Positions 63,770 to 64,000 of a stretch of DNA of 64,000 nucleotides are shown piece by piece; positions within the stretch are counted from its first letter, which is position 1, and each line of letters starts with the position of its first letter. The DNA comes from Verrucomicrobiota bacterium (GTDB taxonomy: Bacteria > Verrucomicrobiota > Verrucomicrobiia > Chthoniobacterales > SZAS-18). Below the pieces are notes generated by a model. The model was not told the origin of the DNA. It was given only the letters and a program-made list of their open reading frames with translations, and did no database searches. The translations under genes were made by a program, and so were the position numbers. Location: NCBI GenBank assembly GCA_018240025.1, contig JAFEGM010000066.1, forward strand, positions 1-64,000, read 5' to 3'.

Positions 63770-64000
63770 CTAGCGAGCGGGAGCCTCCGACTGCGGCCGA
63801 TCCCGCAGCGTCGCATCCCGCAGACGCAAAAACGGTTGCTCGATCCAGCGGCGCAGCCCGTAGGCGAAGATGATCGAAGCCAGCAGGCAGGCGATGAGCA
63901 CGAGGTTCGTCTTCAAATCGACCTGCTGCATCTTGAGCGCATCCTGCACCACCCGGATGACCCCCTTGTGCGTGAGGTAGAACGAGTAGGAGACCGCCGC
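63770..64000 (-). CDS. Acyltransferase-3-like membrane protein, C-terminal part (truncated by window)
   Basis: Only the last 76 residues are in the window. The gene continues beyond 64000. The visible part, 'AAVSYSFYLTHKGVIRVVQD', the transmembrane helix 'LVLIACLLASIIFAYGL' and the terminal 'RRWIEQPFLRLRD', matches the end of acyltransferase-3/OafA-type membrane proteins. These proteins acylate surface polysaccharides or other exported molecules. The substrate is unknown. Confidence 0.75.
   Translation of the reverse strand, partial: AAVSYSFYLTHKGVIRVVQDALKMQQVDLKTNLVLIACLLASIIFAYGLRRWIEQPFLRLRDATLRDRPQSEAPAR

Noticed and set aside
59296-63873. Plus-strand open frame of about 1500 codons opposite the Asp-box protein
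   Set aside because: High GC leaves antisense frames open. The minus strand has a signal peptide and nine Asp-box motifs, while the plus-strand product has none.

Overview
The window is about 64 kb of high-GC bacterial chromosome that most resembles a Verrucomicrobiota genome (Opitutus-like). The evidence for this is a PEP-CTERM exported protein, secreted proteins with 'ALGPSL' repeat modules or 'RFYRV'-type C-termini, a DUF1844-yajC-secDF cluster with fused SecD and SecF, few strong Shine-Dalgarno sites, and intergenic 7-8 bp simple repeats. No phage, plasmid, transposase, rRNA or intact tRNA gene was seen. The taxonomic call is inference.

Left part (1-18.3 kb): housekeeping and envelope genes. 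In order these are an L,D-transpeptidase-like enzyme, PriA helicase, two tiny exported peptides, a lone ABC ATPase, MurA, a Dabb-domain protein, a DUF72 protein, a DctA-type carboxylate carrier, an orphan NtrY-like histidine kinase, an oligopeptide-binding lipoprotein, a CurA-like oxidoreductase, a subtilisin-type protease and an NMT1-like substrate-binding protein.

Central part (18.3-31.8 kb): the most interesting region. It is an RNA-repair locus. The sigma-54 activator RtcR (minus strand) diverges from an operon with a sigma-54-type -24/-12 promoter, rsr (Ro60/TROVE), a non-coding stretch of about 0.9 kb, an unrecognised 233-residue gene, rtcB (RNA ligase) and rtcA (RNA 3'-phosphate cyclase). 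A giant two-hydrolase plus CHAT-protease protein follows. The non-coding stretch folds, by hand, into six tandem Y-RNA-like elements that share the strand GRATGC...ACTACA (GAGTACA in the first). Four carry tRNA-like cores whose 5' and 3' halves are circularly permuted and whose acceptor stem is closed by a loop. One of the four is opened in the D loop and has C(UUCG)G caps on both its acceptor and anticodon arms. The Shine-Dalgarno of the downstream unknown gene lies inside the closing stem of the sixth element. A likely logic is that damaged RNA activates RtcR, which induces Ro60, its tRNA-mimicking Y RNAs and the ligase/cyclase pair. The CHAT protein could be a linked effector, but that is speculative.

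Right part (31.8-64 kb): an RND efflux pair with a palindromic operator candidate, an eight-haem cytochrome c, a PEP-CTERM protein whose 3' end is triplicated in a 150-bp tandem repeat, secDF-yajC-DUF1844, a DCC-family protein, MgtC, and a 3-hydroxyisobutyrate-dehydrogenase-like enzyme. Next comes a block of secreted surface proteins (beta-helix and two inverted Kelch-type paralogues, one frameshifted in a seven-G run), TPR proteins, tiny Cys-rich exported proteins, a DUF1152 protein, GNAT acetyltransferases, LysS and a 1403-residue Asp-box repeat protein. The window ends inside an acyltransferase-3-like gene.
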